A stretch of DNA of 64,000 bases from Aquirhabdus parva. Its GTDB lineage: Bacteria; Pseudomonadota; Gammaproteobacteria; Pseudomonadales; Moraxellaceae. The notes below the pieces were generated by a model. That model worked only from the letters and a program-made list of their open reading frames with translations, was not told the DNA's origin and ran no database searches. Positions 53,199 through 62,602 of this stretch are shown piece after piece (position 1 is the stretch's first letter; every line of letters starts with the position of its first letter). Made by a program: the position numbers and the translations under genes. Location of the stretch: positions 3,516,207 to 3,580,206 of the forward strand of contig NZ_CP031222.1 of assembly GCF_003351745.1 (NCBI RefSeq). The letters are read 5' to 3'.

Positions 53199-55169
53199 AT
53201 GACTCGAATTATTGCTTTCATCGCCATCTACGTGCTGTGCTTCACCAGTTCGATAGCCACTGCTTCATTACCGACTGAATTAACAGTGATTAGTTATCAT
53301 GAAATCGCTGACCCCAAAGATGCGCTGATTCCGCAATATGCCGTGTCACCGACCAATTTTGTCCGTCAAATGGATTGGTTGAAGAATCAGGGCTATCATT
53401 TTGTCAGTGTGGATCAGGTTCTGGCTGCTCGTGCCGGCAAGCTCCCGCTGCCTGAACAAGCCGTGTTGATCACCTTTGATGATGGCTATCGTTCGGTCTA
53501 TACCAATGCCTTCCCAATCTTAAAACTGTTTAATGCCCCAGCCGTCGTCGCTGTGGTGGGCAGTTGGCTGGATCAGACCAAAGGTGAAGTAGTGAACTTT
53601 GATGGTCGCTCCGTTTCGCGTCAGGAGATGTTGAGCTGGGATCAGATCAAGGAAATGACATCAAGTGGTCTGGTTGAAATTGGTAGCCATACTTACGGTT
53701 TGCACGATGGGATTCTTGCCAATCCGCAAGGTAATATGGAGCCAGCGGCAACCACACGCTTATATTTGCCCGCATTGAAGCGTTACGAAGATGAAGAAAC
53801 CTATAAAAAACGCATCTTTACCGATTTAAAGAAAAATAACGAACTTTTACGCCAACACGGCATTCGTGCTCCACGTGTGATTGCGTGGCCTTATGGTAAC
53901 TACAATATCGAGACCCGTGTCATCGCTGAAAAACTCGGTATGCCGATCGGCTTAACGCTTGATGACGGCCCAAATACCGTATCTACACCCTTGTGGGGCT
54001 TACGCCGTATTCTCGTCGAAGGCCGTATGCAACTGTCTGATCTAGACCGTGAACTGGCTACTCGCATCGCCAATATTTCAGACAATGATCGCCCGCAGAA
54101 AATCATGCACGTCGATCTGGACTATATCTACGATCCAGACCCCGCACAACAAGAAAAGAATCTCGGCCATTTGCTGGATCGCATTCAGGCGATGGGTGTA
54201 AATACCGTGTATCTGCAAGCCTTTGCCGATCCTGATGCCGACGGTGCAGCGGATATGGTGTATTTCCCAAATCATGTGCTTCCGATGCGCTCAGACTTGT
54301 TTAATCGCGCCTCATGGCAAATTCGCACCCGCACACAGGTCAAGCGTATTTTTGCTTGGATGCCACTGCTGGCGTGGAAACTGCCTGCAACGAATCCCGC
54401 TTACAAAGATGTAGTTGGAACGGAACAAGCCTCAAGTGGCGACCATCTCAACATGGGCTACCCACGTCTGTCCCTGTTTTCACCCCGTGCAAAAATGGCG
54501 GTGCGTGAGATCTATCAGGACTTGGCGCGCGGCGCACCGATTGACGGCATCTTATTCCATGATGATGTAACCTTGTCGGATTATGAAGATGCAAGTAGCT
54601 TCGGTATCGCGCAGAATCAAGCATGGGGTTTACCGGCCAAAATCAGTGACATCCGTAAGAATGATGATCTGCTGGGTCGCTGGACCATTTTAAAGATCAA
54701 TGCCTTGGATCGCTTCGCCAATGAACTGGCGGACATGGTCCGTGCAGAACAGCCGAACTTACTGACTGCACGTAACCTCTATGCGCAAGTCGTACTTAAT
54801 CCACGCTCAGAAGTCTGGTATGCCCAGTCGCTCGACAACTCGCTGGCCAACTATGACTTCACCGCGATCATGGCCATGCCGTATATGGAAAAAGCGGAAG
54901 ATCCGAAAGCCTTCATGCAAGAGATTGTCAGCAAAGTAAAAGCCTATCCTAACGCCATGCGTAAAGTCGTGTTTGAACTGCAAGCCGTGAACTGGAGAAA
55001 TGATCAAAAAATCCCGAGCGCTGAGCTTGCTGCAACCATTCAAAGCCTTTACGATGCAGGTGCACAGCACGTTGCTTACTACCCCGATGATCCAAGTAAA
55101 GACCATCCGGATCCTGCGATAATTCGCCCCGTGTTTGATCGCAAACCAAATATGCCTGAATTACGTTAA
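53199..55169 (+). CDS. pgaB: Poly-beta-1,6-GlcNAc N-deacetylase PgaB
   Basis: Periplasmic enzyme that partly deacetylates the exopolysaccharide PNAG so that it can be exported; 656 aa. N-terminal signal peptide, then the CE4 deacetylase domain with Asp94/Asp95 (ITFDDGYRS) and His164/His169 (GSHTYGLHD), and a C-terminal glycosidase-like domain (IMHVDLDYIYDPDP, ILFHDDVTLSDYE). E. coli PgaB is a lipoprotein; here the only early Cys (14) is not in a lipobox. Ribosome binding site is poor. First gene of pgaBCD. Confidence 0.93.
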   Translation: MTRIIAFIAIYVLCFTSSIATASLPTELTVISYHEIADPKDALIPQYAVSPTNFVRQMDWLKNQGYHFVSVDQVLAARAGKLPLPEQAVLITFDDGYRSVYTNAFPILKLFNAPAVVAVVGSWLDQTKGEVVNFDGRSVSRQEMLSWDQIKEMTSSGLVEIGSHTYGLHDGILANPQGNMEPAATTRLYLPALKRYEDEETYKKRIFTDLKKNNELLRQHGIRAPRVIAWPYGNYNIETRVIAEKLGMPIGLTLDDGPNTVSTPLWGLRRILVEGRMQLSDLDRELATRIANISDNDRPQKIMHVDLDYIYDPDPAQQEKNLGHLLDRIQAMGVNTVYLQAFADPDADGAADMVYFPNHVLPMRSDLFNRASWQIRTRTQVKRIFAWMPLLAWKLPATNPAYKDVVGTEQASSGDHLNMGYPRLSLFSPRAKMAVREIYQDLARGAPIDGILFHDDVTLSDYEDASSFGIAQNQAWGLPAKISDIRKNDDLLGRWTILKINALDRFANELADMVRAEQPNLLTARNLYAQVVLNPRSEVWYAQSLDNSLANYDFTAIMAMPYMEKAEDPKAFMQEIVSKVKAYPNAMRKVVFELQAVNWRNDQKIPSAELAATIQSLYDAGAQHVAYYPDDPSKDHPDPAIIRPVFDRKPNMPELR

Positions 55170-55178
55170 GGTGCTATA

Positions 55179-56468
55179 ATGGTGATCAACGACTTCATCG
55201 CACTATGGCATGGCATATTAGGCTTTGTCTTCTATTATCCACTGCTCATGTCTTATCTGTGGATGATTGGTGCAATTTTGTTTTACTGGCGGAATGAGCG
55301 GACACAACCGCTATTTAATCATCCGCCCGTTTTAGAGGATACGCCCTCGGTCAGCGTACTGGTGCCTTGTTTTAATGAAGGCGTCAATGCGGAAGAGACC
55401 ATTGGTCATGCACTCGCACTCGACTATCCCGACTTTGAAGTCATTGCGATCAACGATGGTAGCACTGACGAAACCGCTGAAGTCTTAAATCGTCTGGCGC
55501 AAAAGTATCCCAAACTAAAAGTCGTGCATTTGGCAGAGAATCAGGGCAAGGCCATGGCCTTGCAAGCTGGTAGCTTGCTCGCTAAATCAGAATTTTTGAT
55601 CGGAATTGATGGAGATGCATTACTCGACCCGCATGCCGCACACTGGATGGTTCGCCACTTTGTCGCGCACCCTCATGTGGCTGCCGTCACGGGTAATCCA
55701 CGGATTCGCAACCGCTCAACCCTGCTTGGTCGGGTACAGGTCGGAGAATTCTCGTCGATCGTCGGAATGATCAAGCGTGCACAGCGTAGTTTTGGTAGGC
55801 TATTTACAGTTTCTGGTGTAATTACCGCATTTCGTAAATCTGCGGTACATGAAGTCGGTTATTGGTCAGCAGATATGCTGACCGAAGATATCGACATTAC
55901 TTGGAAGTTACAACGTGCTGGATGGGATGTCCGTTTCGAGCCGAATGCGCTCGTCTGGATATTGATGCCCGAAACGTTGAAAGGTCTATGGCAACAGCGT
56001 CTGCGCTGGGCCATGGGCGGCGCCCAAGTATTGCTTAAAAATATCGATGTGTTTTTAAGGCCCAGTCAGAATTTTTTATGGCCATTGATGTTTGAGCTTT
56101 GCCTCACACTGATCTGGTCCTATTTGATGTTGATTCTGGTAGTCATTTGGATCGTGGGTTTGGTCGTGCCGGCAGGCACTTGGCCCGTGGTTGGATCGCC
56201 ACTCATCCCGCAAGGGAGCGGTGTGTTTTTAGGTGCGACGTGTTTGTTGCAGTTTGCCATCAGCAAGTGGCTCGACAGTCGCTATGAGAAAGGCTTAGGC
56301 CGAAATTATTATTGGATGATTTGGTACCCTCTAGTGTTTTGGGTGATCAACATCGCCACCACGATTACGGCGTTTCCCAAAGTGCTTTTCCGGCGCGATG
56401 GTAAACGCGCGCGCTGGGTTAGCCCTGATCGTGGCATACACTCTTTGGAGAAGAAAGACCATGAGTAA
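55179..56468 (+). CDS. pgaC: Poly-beta-1,6-GlcNAc synthase PgaC
   Basis: Membrane glycosyltransferase family 2 enzyme (429 aa) that polymerises GlcNAc from UDP-GlcNAc. Two N-terminal helices, the GT2 domain with VLVPCFNEGVNAEETI, GIDGDALLDP, TEDIDITWKLQRAGW and QQRLRWAMGG, and C-terminal helices. The activity is stimulated by c-di-GMP in E. coli through PgaC/PgaD. Nine bases after pgaB. Confidence 0.95.
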   Translation: MVINDFIALWHGILGFVFYYPLLMSYLWMIGAILFYWRNERTQPLFNHPPVLEDTPSVSVLVPCFNEGVNAEETIGHALALDYPDFEVIAINDGSTDETAEVLNRLAQKYPKLKVVHLAENQGKAMALQAGSLLAKSEFLIGIDGDALLDPHAAHWMVRHFVAHPHVAAVTGNPRIRNRSTLLGRVQVGEFSSIVGMIKRAQRSFGRLFTVSGVITAFRKSAVHEVGYWSADMLTEDIDITWKLQRAGWDVRFEPNALVWILMPETLKGLWQQRLRWAMGGAQVLLKNIDVFLRPSQNFLWPLMFELCLTLIWSYLMLILVVIWIVGLVVPAGTWPVVGSPLIPQGSGVFLGATCLLQFAISKWLDSRYEKGLGRNYYWMIWYPLVFWVINIATTITAFPKVLFRRDGKRARWVSPDRGIHSLEKKDHE

Positions 56469-56883
56469 CTCGTTAATCATTAACATCCGACAGCAACTGC
56501 ACTGGTACCAGCGCTTTTTCTCGGATAGCTCTACCGCACTGATGTGGGGAATGTGGTTGTATCTATGGCGCCCTCTGGTCGTCATCACTGGCGCACATGC
56601 GTTCAGCAAACAACCCTTTCTGGTTCACTTCGTGACTAAAATTTCACCCATGACCATGGGTTATATCATTGTGTCCGTCATGTGTGGCGCATTGGCACTC
56701 TTGCTGTGGACACTTTTGCCAGCACGTCGCATCACGCCATCACCACAAAAAGATCTTGCTGATTATGCTGCGCATTTCCAGTTGCCAGAACAAGAGATCA
56801 CAGCGGGTCGTGCGGCCAATATTTGTACGGTTCACCATGACGCGTATGGACGTGTGATCGGTATCCAACCGCAACAAGCTTAA
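56461..56883 (+). CDS. pgaD: PgaD, membrane partner of PgaC
   Basis: A 140-aa protein with two membrane helices (WGMWLYLWRPLVVITGAHAF region; MGYIIVSVMCGALALLLWTLL). PgaD forms the synthase with PgaC. The ATG at 56461 overlaps the pgaC stop by eight bases. An upstream in-frame start would lie deep within pgaC. Confidence 0.85.
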   Translation: MSNSLIINIRQQLHWYQRFFSDSSTALMWGMWLYLWRPLVVITGAHAFSKQPFLVHFVTKISPMTMGYIIVSVMCGALALLLWTLLPARRITPSPQKDLADYAAHFQLPEQEITAGRAANICTVHHDAYGRVIGIQPQQA

Positions 56884-56900
56884 AATCAATATTCGTCCAC

Positions 56901-56922
56901 AGCATCATCATAGGATGGTGCT
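56901..56922 (+). terminator. Possible weak terminator after pgaD
   Basis: AGCATCATC, loop ATAG, GATGGTGCT: nine pairs including one G-T, but followed only by TTAAG. Confidence 0.35.
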
Positions 56923-57131
56923 TTAAGACAATCTAATCCATCATAAAAATCTCCGCGTCACCCCCTCCCTGTTCTGATGATAGATCATCATATTTTCTCC
57001 ATAATCTGCCCATTGATTTCACTAAAAAGTCATCGCTGATCACAGATTTACGACATTATTTCAACGCATTCGCGCATAGACTCAAGGCATATCCTATCGT
57101 TCCACCGCACCTCATGCTTAGGTGAGCCGTC

Positions 57132-57761
57132 ATGTCTAAATTTCTATCGCTATCGACCCTACAGTTGAAACGTGCTGCTGTGCTTTCATTCATGCTCATC
57201 GGCTCAGCAGCCCTACTTTCATCATGCGCCACGACGCCAAGCAGCTTTGCTGAACTAGGCAAATACGACCAATTTAAGCTCAACACCAATATCTTCCGTG
57301 TAACCTATCAAGCGCGCAATGAAAGTACGGCCGCACGGGCAGAAGAAATTGCGCTGCTAAAAGCCGCACAAGTGACGGTGCAGAATGGCTACCGCTATTT
57401 CGAGATTACCGATAAGCTGCTCCCGAGTGACCAACCCAATGTGATTGTCGCAGCAAATCCAATGTTTAATTACTATGGATCGTTTGGCTACTATGGTGGC
57501 TATGGACGTTACCCATTCCGCCATAGTATTGGGTATATCGGCTACGACTACCCACTCTACCCGCAAGCCTATTACGGCGTGCCACAGAAGGTTATCGTCA
57601 GCTATACCATTCACTGCAGCAACACGGCTAAACCCGATGAGAACGGCCAGTATGATGCCACAATCATCCTGACCTCATTGGGCCCCCGCTATGGGTTAAA
57701 TCCTGATGGTAGTCCCATACTGCCGCCACCTCCATCTGCCTCTCTAAAAACAGCCTCATAA
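57132..57761 (+). CDS. Lipoprotein of the CC0125/CC1285 type
   Basis: A 209-aa protein with a signal peptide and lipobox LSSC (Cys32), so it should be a membrane-anchored lipoprotein. Its core FRVTYQARNESTAARAEEIALLKAAQVTVQNGYRYFEI matches the CC0125/CC1285 domain of unknown function (quoted in parts: FRVTYQARNES and LKAAQVTVQNGYRYF). A middle region is rich in Gly and Tyr (FGYYGGYGRYPF). AGGTGAG upstream of the ATG. Confidence 0.78.
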   Translation: MSKFLSLSTLQLKRAAVLSFMLIGSAALLSSCATTPSSFAELGKYDQFKLNTNIFRVTYQARNESTAARAEEIALLKAAQVTVQNGYRYFEITDKLLPSDQPNVIVAANPMFNYYGSFGYYGGYGRYPFRHSIGYIGYDYPLYPQAYYGVPQKVIVSYTIHCSNTAKPDENGQYDATIILTSLGPRYGLNPDGSPILPPPPSASLKTAS

Positions 57762-57797
57762 GACATAATAAAGCATATCTTCCTAGGAGAAATGGTA

Positions 57798-58049
57798 GTG
57801 CTACATCGATTTTGGTTTACGTTGGATCGATCTCTATCACCATCAGTTCTTAATCTGGGCTGTGGCATATCTGCTTACAGCTTGGACGATGCAAAGCACA
57901 TACTAGCTGAGCAAGTTTTTAATATTTTTGGTGTTAGAGATATTCTTGATGTTATAGAGGATGTTGATGTCTCAACGCTCGAAGAGAATCATGTGAGGTC
58001 AAATATGGGGATACCAACCATTAGAGGTGTCTGGTTCCCATTGCTTTAG
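57798..58049 (+). CDS. Small AT-rich protein of an uncharacterised family
   Basis: An 83-aa protein. The segments NLGCGISAYSLDDA, VDVSTLEENHV and NMGIPTIRGVWFP recall a small family I have seen in other proteobacteria without a known function. The AGGAG at 57785 favours the GTG at 57798; the ATG at 57792 is too close. Base use is more AT-rich than the neighbours. A bidirectional terminator follows. Confidence 0.6.
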   Translation: MLHRFWFTLDRSLSPSVLNLGCGISAYSLDDAKHILAEQVFNIFGVRDILDVIEDVDVSTLEENHVRSNMGIPTIRGVWFPLL

Positions 58050-58098
58050 TTTAATGGTGCTCTGAACGGTTAATTCAAAGTACTAAAACAGCAGACAT

Positions 58099-58129
58099 AA
58101 AAAACAGCCTTTAATCAGGCTGTTTTTAT
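58099..58129. terminator. Bidirectional terminator between the small gene and fadD
   Basis: AAAACAGCC, loop, GGCTGTTTTT: symmetrical A and T runs around a seven-base stem. Confidence 0.8.
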
Positions 58130-58155
58130 TTGGACTTGTTTACTACTGGGGAGAA

Positions 58156-59826
58156 TTACTTACGCAGTTCTTTACGCAGGATTTTACCCACATTACTCTT
58201 CGGCAGTTCCGCCAAGAATTCAATGTACTTCGGACGCTTATAACCGGTCAGATTTTCATTGATATAAATCTTGAGTTCCGCTTCGGTCAAGCTTGGGTCT
58301 TTCTTGACGACAAACAACTTCGGTACTTCACCGCTCTTGTCATCAGGCACGCCTATCGCAGCTGCTTCCAGCACTTTCGGATGGTTGGTGATGACTTCTT
58401 CGATTTCTGCTGGGTATACGTTAAAGCCGGATACCAGAATCATGTCTTTTTTACGATCAACGATTTTGGTATAGCCGCGCTCATCCATAATCCCGATATC
58501 ACCCGTACGGAAGTAGCCATCAGCAGTCATGACTTTTGCGGTTTCGTCAGGACGCTGCCAATAGCCTTTCATGACCTGTGGACCACGGATTGAAATCTCA
58601 CCGCGCTCACCCAAAGCCACTTCTTTGCCATCATCATCCAAAATCGCCACTTCAGTAGACGGTAGTGGAATACCAATGGTGCCTGAGTATGCCGTGATAT
58701 TCACCGGATTTGCGGTGGCAATCGGTGAAGTCTCTGACAAACCATAGCCCTCAAGAATCGGGGTTTTGGTGATCTTCTGCCACAGTGCTGCAGTAGCTGG
58801 CAATACGGCCATGCCGCCGCCCATGCTGAGCTTAAGCTTGGAGAAATCCAGTTTTTGGAAGTCTTCGTTGTGTGCCAGAGCATTAAACAAGGTATTTACA
58901 GCTGGGAAGAAGCTTGGTTTGTATTTATCAATTTCCTTGATCAGTCCAGGAATATCGCGTGGATTTGGGATCAGAATGATCAATTGACCGCGCTGTAAAC
59001 CATACAGAGCACAGACCATCAAGGCGAAAATATGATACAGCGGCAGAGCACACAAAATACTTTCTTCCGCGCCCTTTGCACTCTCGCCCAATACACTACT
59101 GAAGAAAGCATTGGTTTGCAGCAGATTAGAAACCAGATTCGAATGCGTCAGTTCCGCACCTTTAGACACACCCGTTGTACCGCCGGTGTACTGCAAAATT
59201 GCCGTATCGGACAAACCGACAACAGGGCGCTGGTATTTGCGGGCGCTGACTTTATTTAATGCATGATTAAAATTGACACTGCCTGGCAGAACCCAGCTTG
59301 GCACTTGCTTGCGTACGCGGCGTACGACCAAATCCACCACAAAGCCTTTAACCAAGCCCAACAGCTCACCAGCACTGGTGACGATCGTATGTTTGACTGG
59401 GGTATTGGCAATCACTTCTTGCAGGACATGTGCAAAATTCTCAAGCACAACGATCACTTCCGCGCCTGAATCTTTTAATTGGTGTTCAAGTTCACGTGCC
59501 GTGTAGAGCGGATTAACGTTAACAAGCACATAGCCTGCACGCAAGATACCGATCAGTGCGATCGGGTATTGCAGGACGTTCGGCAGCATGACCGCAACTT
59601 TAGCGCCTTTTTTAAGACCTAATGATTGTAAATAGGCTGCGAATTGACGGCTTTTTTGATCCAGTTCTTTATAAGTCAGTCGTTTATCCATACAGACGAA
59701 CGCATCGCGATCGCCAAACTGCTGGAAAGTACGTTCAAATACATCAACTAAAGAGGTATTGCTGGCTGGTAATACGATCTCATGTGGCGTCCCTGCTGGA
59801 TACGCATCAAACCAAGGCTTATTCAT
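58156..59826 (-). CDS. fadD: Long-chain fatty acid-CoA ligase
   Basis: Activates fatty acids with ATP and CoA for beta-oxidation and lipid synthesis; 556 aa, membrane-associated. The AMP-binding signature YTGGTTGVSKGAELTHSNL, the core GYGLSET, YFRTGDIG and the FadD-type stretch MILVSGFNVYPAEIEEV are present. GGAG lies ten bases before the ATG. Confidence 0.93.
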   Translation of the reverse strand: MNKPWFDAYPAGTPHEIVLPASNTSLVDVFERTFQQFGDRDAFVCMDKRLTYKELDQKSRQFAAYLQSLGLKKGAKVAVMLPNVLQYPIALIGILRAGYVLVNVNPLYTARELEHQLKDSGAEVIVVLENFAHVLQEVIANTPVKHTIVTSAGELLGLVKGFVVDLVVRRVRKQVPSWVLPGSVNFNHALNKVSARKYQRPVVGLSDTAILQYTGGTTGVSKGAELTHSNLVSNLLQTNAFFSSVLGESAKGAEESILCALPLYHIFALMVCALYGLQRGQLIILIPNPRDIPGLIKEIDKYKPSFFPAVNTLFNALAHNEDFQKLDFSKLKLSMGGGMAVLPATAALWQKITKTPILEGYGLSETSPIATANPVNITAYSGTIGIPLPSTEVAILDDDGKEVALGERGEISIRGPQVMKGYWQRPDETAKVMTADGYFRTGDIGIMDERGYTKIVDRKKDMILVSGFNVYPAEIEEVITNHPKVLEAAAIGVPDDKSGEVPKLFVVKKDPSLTEAELKIYINENLTGYKRPKYIEFLAELPKSNVGKILRKELRK

Positions 59827-60126
59827 ACCACTTCTTCTCCGTTTTGATTCCTTCCCCCACCGAAGGAAAGGTTAAATATGATGCAAAGATAAGGGCTTGT
59901 CGCTTGCCTCAAGCTTATCACTGCTTTTTGTACATAATCTGTGCATTTGCTGTTGTTCTGATCAGTCATACATGACCCATCAATGCGTTTAAAAGACTAC
60001 TTTTTGGCTGGCGTAACATTATCACGACTGACCCTAAAGCGGAAACTATTCTCTAATGCCTAAAACGTGCACCCAATCACAATTTAAGCATTATCCACGC
60101 CTTCTCATTGTGAATGACTGCACAGT
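59827..60126. other. Intergenic region between parC and fadD
   Basis: About 300 bases, both flanking genes on the minus strand. It includes the fadD leader with the inverted repeat TTCCTTC-N7-GAAGGAA (59848-59868) and a TCACAAT/ATTGTGA pair near 60080-60112. No gene seen. Confidence 0.5.
59848..59868. repeat. fadD: Inverted repeat in the fadD leader
   Basis: TTCCTTC, seven bases, GAAGGAA, 22 bases upstream of the fadD start. The symmetric site could bind a regulator of fatty-acid genes, but it does not match the FadR or PsrA consensus I know. Confidence 0.4.
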
Positions 60127-62343
60127 TCAACCAATCTGCATACTTTCCGCCTTCTGATAACCACGCGGCAGTAAATGGCCGCGCTGACCGCGCTTACCAG
60201 AATAATGGCTAATGTCCGCCTCTTTTAATGTGAGCGGACGCGAACCCGACATCAGTACCAGTGAACATCCTGCAACCAAACCGACCATGGCACGCACCAC
60301 CTCATGACTTTCTAGCGCAATCAGTTTATTGCCCTTACCACGATTCATCACCGGTAAATCAGCCAGTGGATAGATCAGCAGACGTCCGCTGGATGACAAC
60401 ACGGCAATCCGATCCGCATCTTTCGGCAAGTACAACACCGGCATCAGCTCACTGCCCTCAACCAAGCTCACCAGTGTTTTCCCGGCTTTCACCGTACTGT
60501 CTAGCGCAGACAAGGTACTAACAAATCCATAGCCGTTATTCCCTGCTAGCAGGATCGGCTGAGCATCGTCCCCCATCAGCACTTCCACAAAACGTGTGCC
60601 GGCAGGCGGCGCCAGTTTGGTGGTAACCGGTTCGCCTTGCCCACGTGCAGAAGGCAAATTAGCGGCGGCAAGCGCATAACTCCGTCCAGTATTATCCAGC
60701 AGATAGACCCGCTGATTACTCTTGCCTGTGCAGTGGCTCAGGTAAGCATCGCCAGCCTTATAACTTAAAGTTTGCACATCAATGTCGGTACCTTTCGCCG
60801 CACGAATCCAACCCGAATGCGATAGCACGACCGTAATCGCCTCCGCAGGGGTCAGATCAGACTCTTTAAGCTCTGTCGCTTCAGCACGTTGTACAATCGG
60901 TGAACGACGATCATCGCCATGCTTTTTGGCATCTTCCTGTAGCTCTTCAATAATCAACGCTTTAAGCGACTCTGGATTATTCAATTGCTCACGAATCTTG
61001 GCCGCTTGCAGCTCCAGCTCTTCCTGCTCACGGCGAATCTCCATTTCTTCAAGTTTTGCCAAGTGGCGCAATTTCAGGTCTAGGATCGCATCGGCCTGAA
61101 TTTCGGTCAGAGCAAAATGCGCCATCAACTCCGCGCGTGGGTGATCTTCCTCGCGGATGATACGAATCACGGTATCGATATCTAAGTACGCAATCAACAA
61201 ACCCGCCAAAATATGCAGGCGCTTCTCAATTTTCTCTAAAGCATAGCTCAGACGACGGCGCACCGTGTCTTGGCGATAAGTCAGCCACTCAAGCAAAATG
61301 GTACGAATCGACTTGACTTGCGGACGACCATCCAACCCAATCATATTCAGATTGACGCTATAGCTGCTTTCCAGCTTGGTCGTAGCAAACAAATGGCTCA
61401 TCAAGGCATCGGCATCAACCCGATTCGAGCGCATCACGATCACAATACGCGTCGGGTTCTCATGGTCCGACTCATCTCGTAGATCCGTGACCAGTGGCAG
61501 CTTCTTAGCCTGCATCTGCTCGGCGATTTGGGTAATAACTTTGGCACCAGAGACTTGGTACGGCAGATCGGTAATCACGATCTCGCCTTTTTCGACATGA
61601 TAGACCGCACGGGCGCGATAGCTGCCGCGTCCAGTCATTTGAATCTTGAGCAGATCTTCAGGACTGCTGATGATCTCTGCACGGGTGGGTAGATCGGGGG
61701 CTGGGATATAGCTGGCCAGCTTCTCATCCGACAGATTCGGATTTTTCAGCAAGGCGATGGTGCCTTTGACCACTTCACGCAGATTGTGCGGTGGAATATC
61801 CGTCGCCATACCCACGGCAATCCCCATCGTGCCATTGAGTAGAATGTTAGGCAGGCGCGCAGGGAGCGTCACGGGTTCTTGCAGAGAACCATCAAAATTA
61901 TCTTGCCACTCTGTCGTGCCTTGACCGAGCTCATTAAGCAAGAGCTCGCTGTACGCAGAGAGTTTGGCTTCGGTATAACGCATCGCCGCGAAAGACTTGG
62001 GATCATCCGGCGAACCCCAGTTCCCTTGTCCTTCGACCAAGGGATAACGATAGCTAAACGGCTGCGCCATCAATACCATCGCTTCATAACAAGCACTGTC
62101 ACCATGGGGGTGGTATTTACCCAGCACGTCACCGACGGTACGGGCTGATTTCTTTGGCTTGCCCGAGTTCTTGAGGCCAAGCTCGCTCATCGCATAGACA
62201 ATACGGCGCTGTACCGGTTTTAAACCATCCGCAACATGCGGCAATGCACGATCCATGATCACATACATTGCATAGTTAAGATAAGCCTGTTCCGTGAACT
62301 CTGCGACGGAACGACTTTCTGTGGCGGGATTAAGACTGCTCAT
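60127..62343 (-). CDS. parC: DNA topoisomerase IV subunit A
   Basis: Chromosome decatenase subunit, 738 aa. N-terminal breakage-reunion domain: [19 protein letters not shown], then the quinolone region [16 protein letters not shown], with Ser83 and Glu87 in the wild-type state, and [12 protein letters not shown] with the catalytic Tyr. The C-terminal beta-propeller ([16 protein letters not shown]) separates it from gyrA. The start at 62343 is the first good Met. Confidence 0.98.
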   Translation of the reverse strand: MSSLNPATESRSVAEFTEQAYLNYAMYVIMDRALPHVADGLKPVQRRIVYAMSELGLKNSGKPKKSARTVGDVLGKYHPHGDSACYEAMVLMAQPFSYRYPLVEGQGNWGSPDDPKSFAAMRYTEAKLSAYSELLLNELGQGTTEWQDNFDGSLQEPVTLPARLPNILLNGTMGIAVGMATDIPPHNLREVVKGTIALLKNPNLSDEKLASYIPAPDLPTRAEIISSPEDLLKIQMTGRGSYRARAVYHVEKGEIVITDLPYQVSGAKVITQIAEQMQAKKLPLVTDLRDESDHENPTRIVIVMRSNRVDADALMSHLFATTKLESSYSVNLNMIGLDGRPQVKSIRTILLEWLTYRQDTVRRRLSYALEKIEKRLHILAGLLIAYLDIDTVIRIIREEDHPRAELMAHFALTEIQADAILDLKLRHLAKLEEMEIRREQEELELQAAKIREQLNNPESLKALIIEELQEDAKKHGDDRRSPIVQRAEATELKESDLTPAEAITVVLSHSGWIRAAKGTDIDVQTLSYKAGDAYLSHCTGKSNQRVYLLDNTGRSYALAAANLPSARGQGEPVTTKLAPPAGTRFVEVLMGDDAQPILLAGNNGYGFVSTLSALDSTVKAGKTLVSLVEGSELMPVLYLPKDADRIAVLSSSGRLLIYPLADLPVMNRGKGNKLIALESHEVVRAMVGLVAGCSLVLMSGSRPLTLKEADISHYSGKRGQRGHLLPRGYQKAESMQIG

Positions 62344-62521
62344 GCGCTACCTAAATGAATGATGATCTATCATATTGACGACAGGTGACCCTGCTGCATA
62401 TGCGCAGCGACCATGGACTGGGCATGGTTCAAGGTCAAAAATTGCATTTGATATTACACCAAAAAAAAGCGCTTCGTCATAGATAACCTTGCAGACGTCT
62501 GCGAATGCATCAAAAAACACA

Positions 62522-62558
62522 TAAAAAAACGACTTGGCATTGATCCAAATCGTTTTTT
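62522..62558 (-). terminator. Terminator of the second PF10118 gene
   Basis: Minus strand: AACGATTTGG, loop, CCAAGTCGTT (one G-T pair) then TTTTT; about 45 bases after the stop. Confidence 0.8.
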
Positions 62559-62602
62559 AACAAGGTATTCAGAACGTTAAAAAACACCATGCCCACATCA
62601 CA

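Noticed and set aside
62344-62602. Regulatory RNA in the parC/PF10118 gap
   Set aside because: Apart from the terminator, only short AT-rich repeats; nothing structured was seen.
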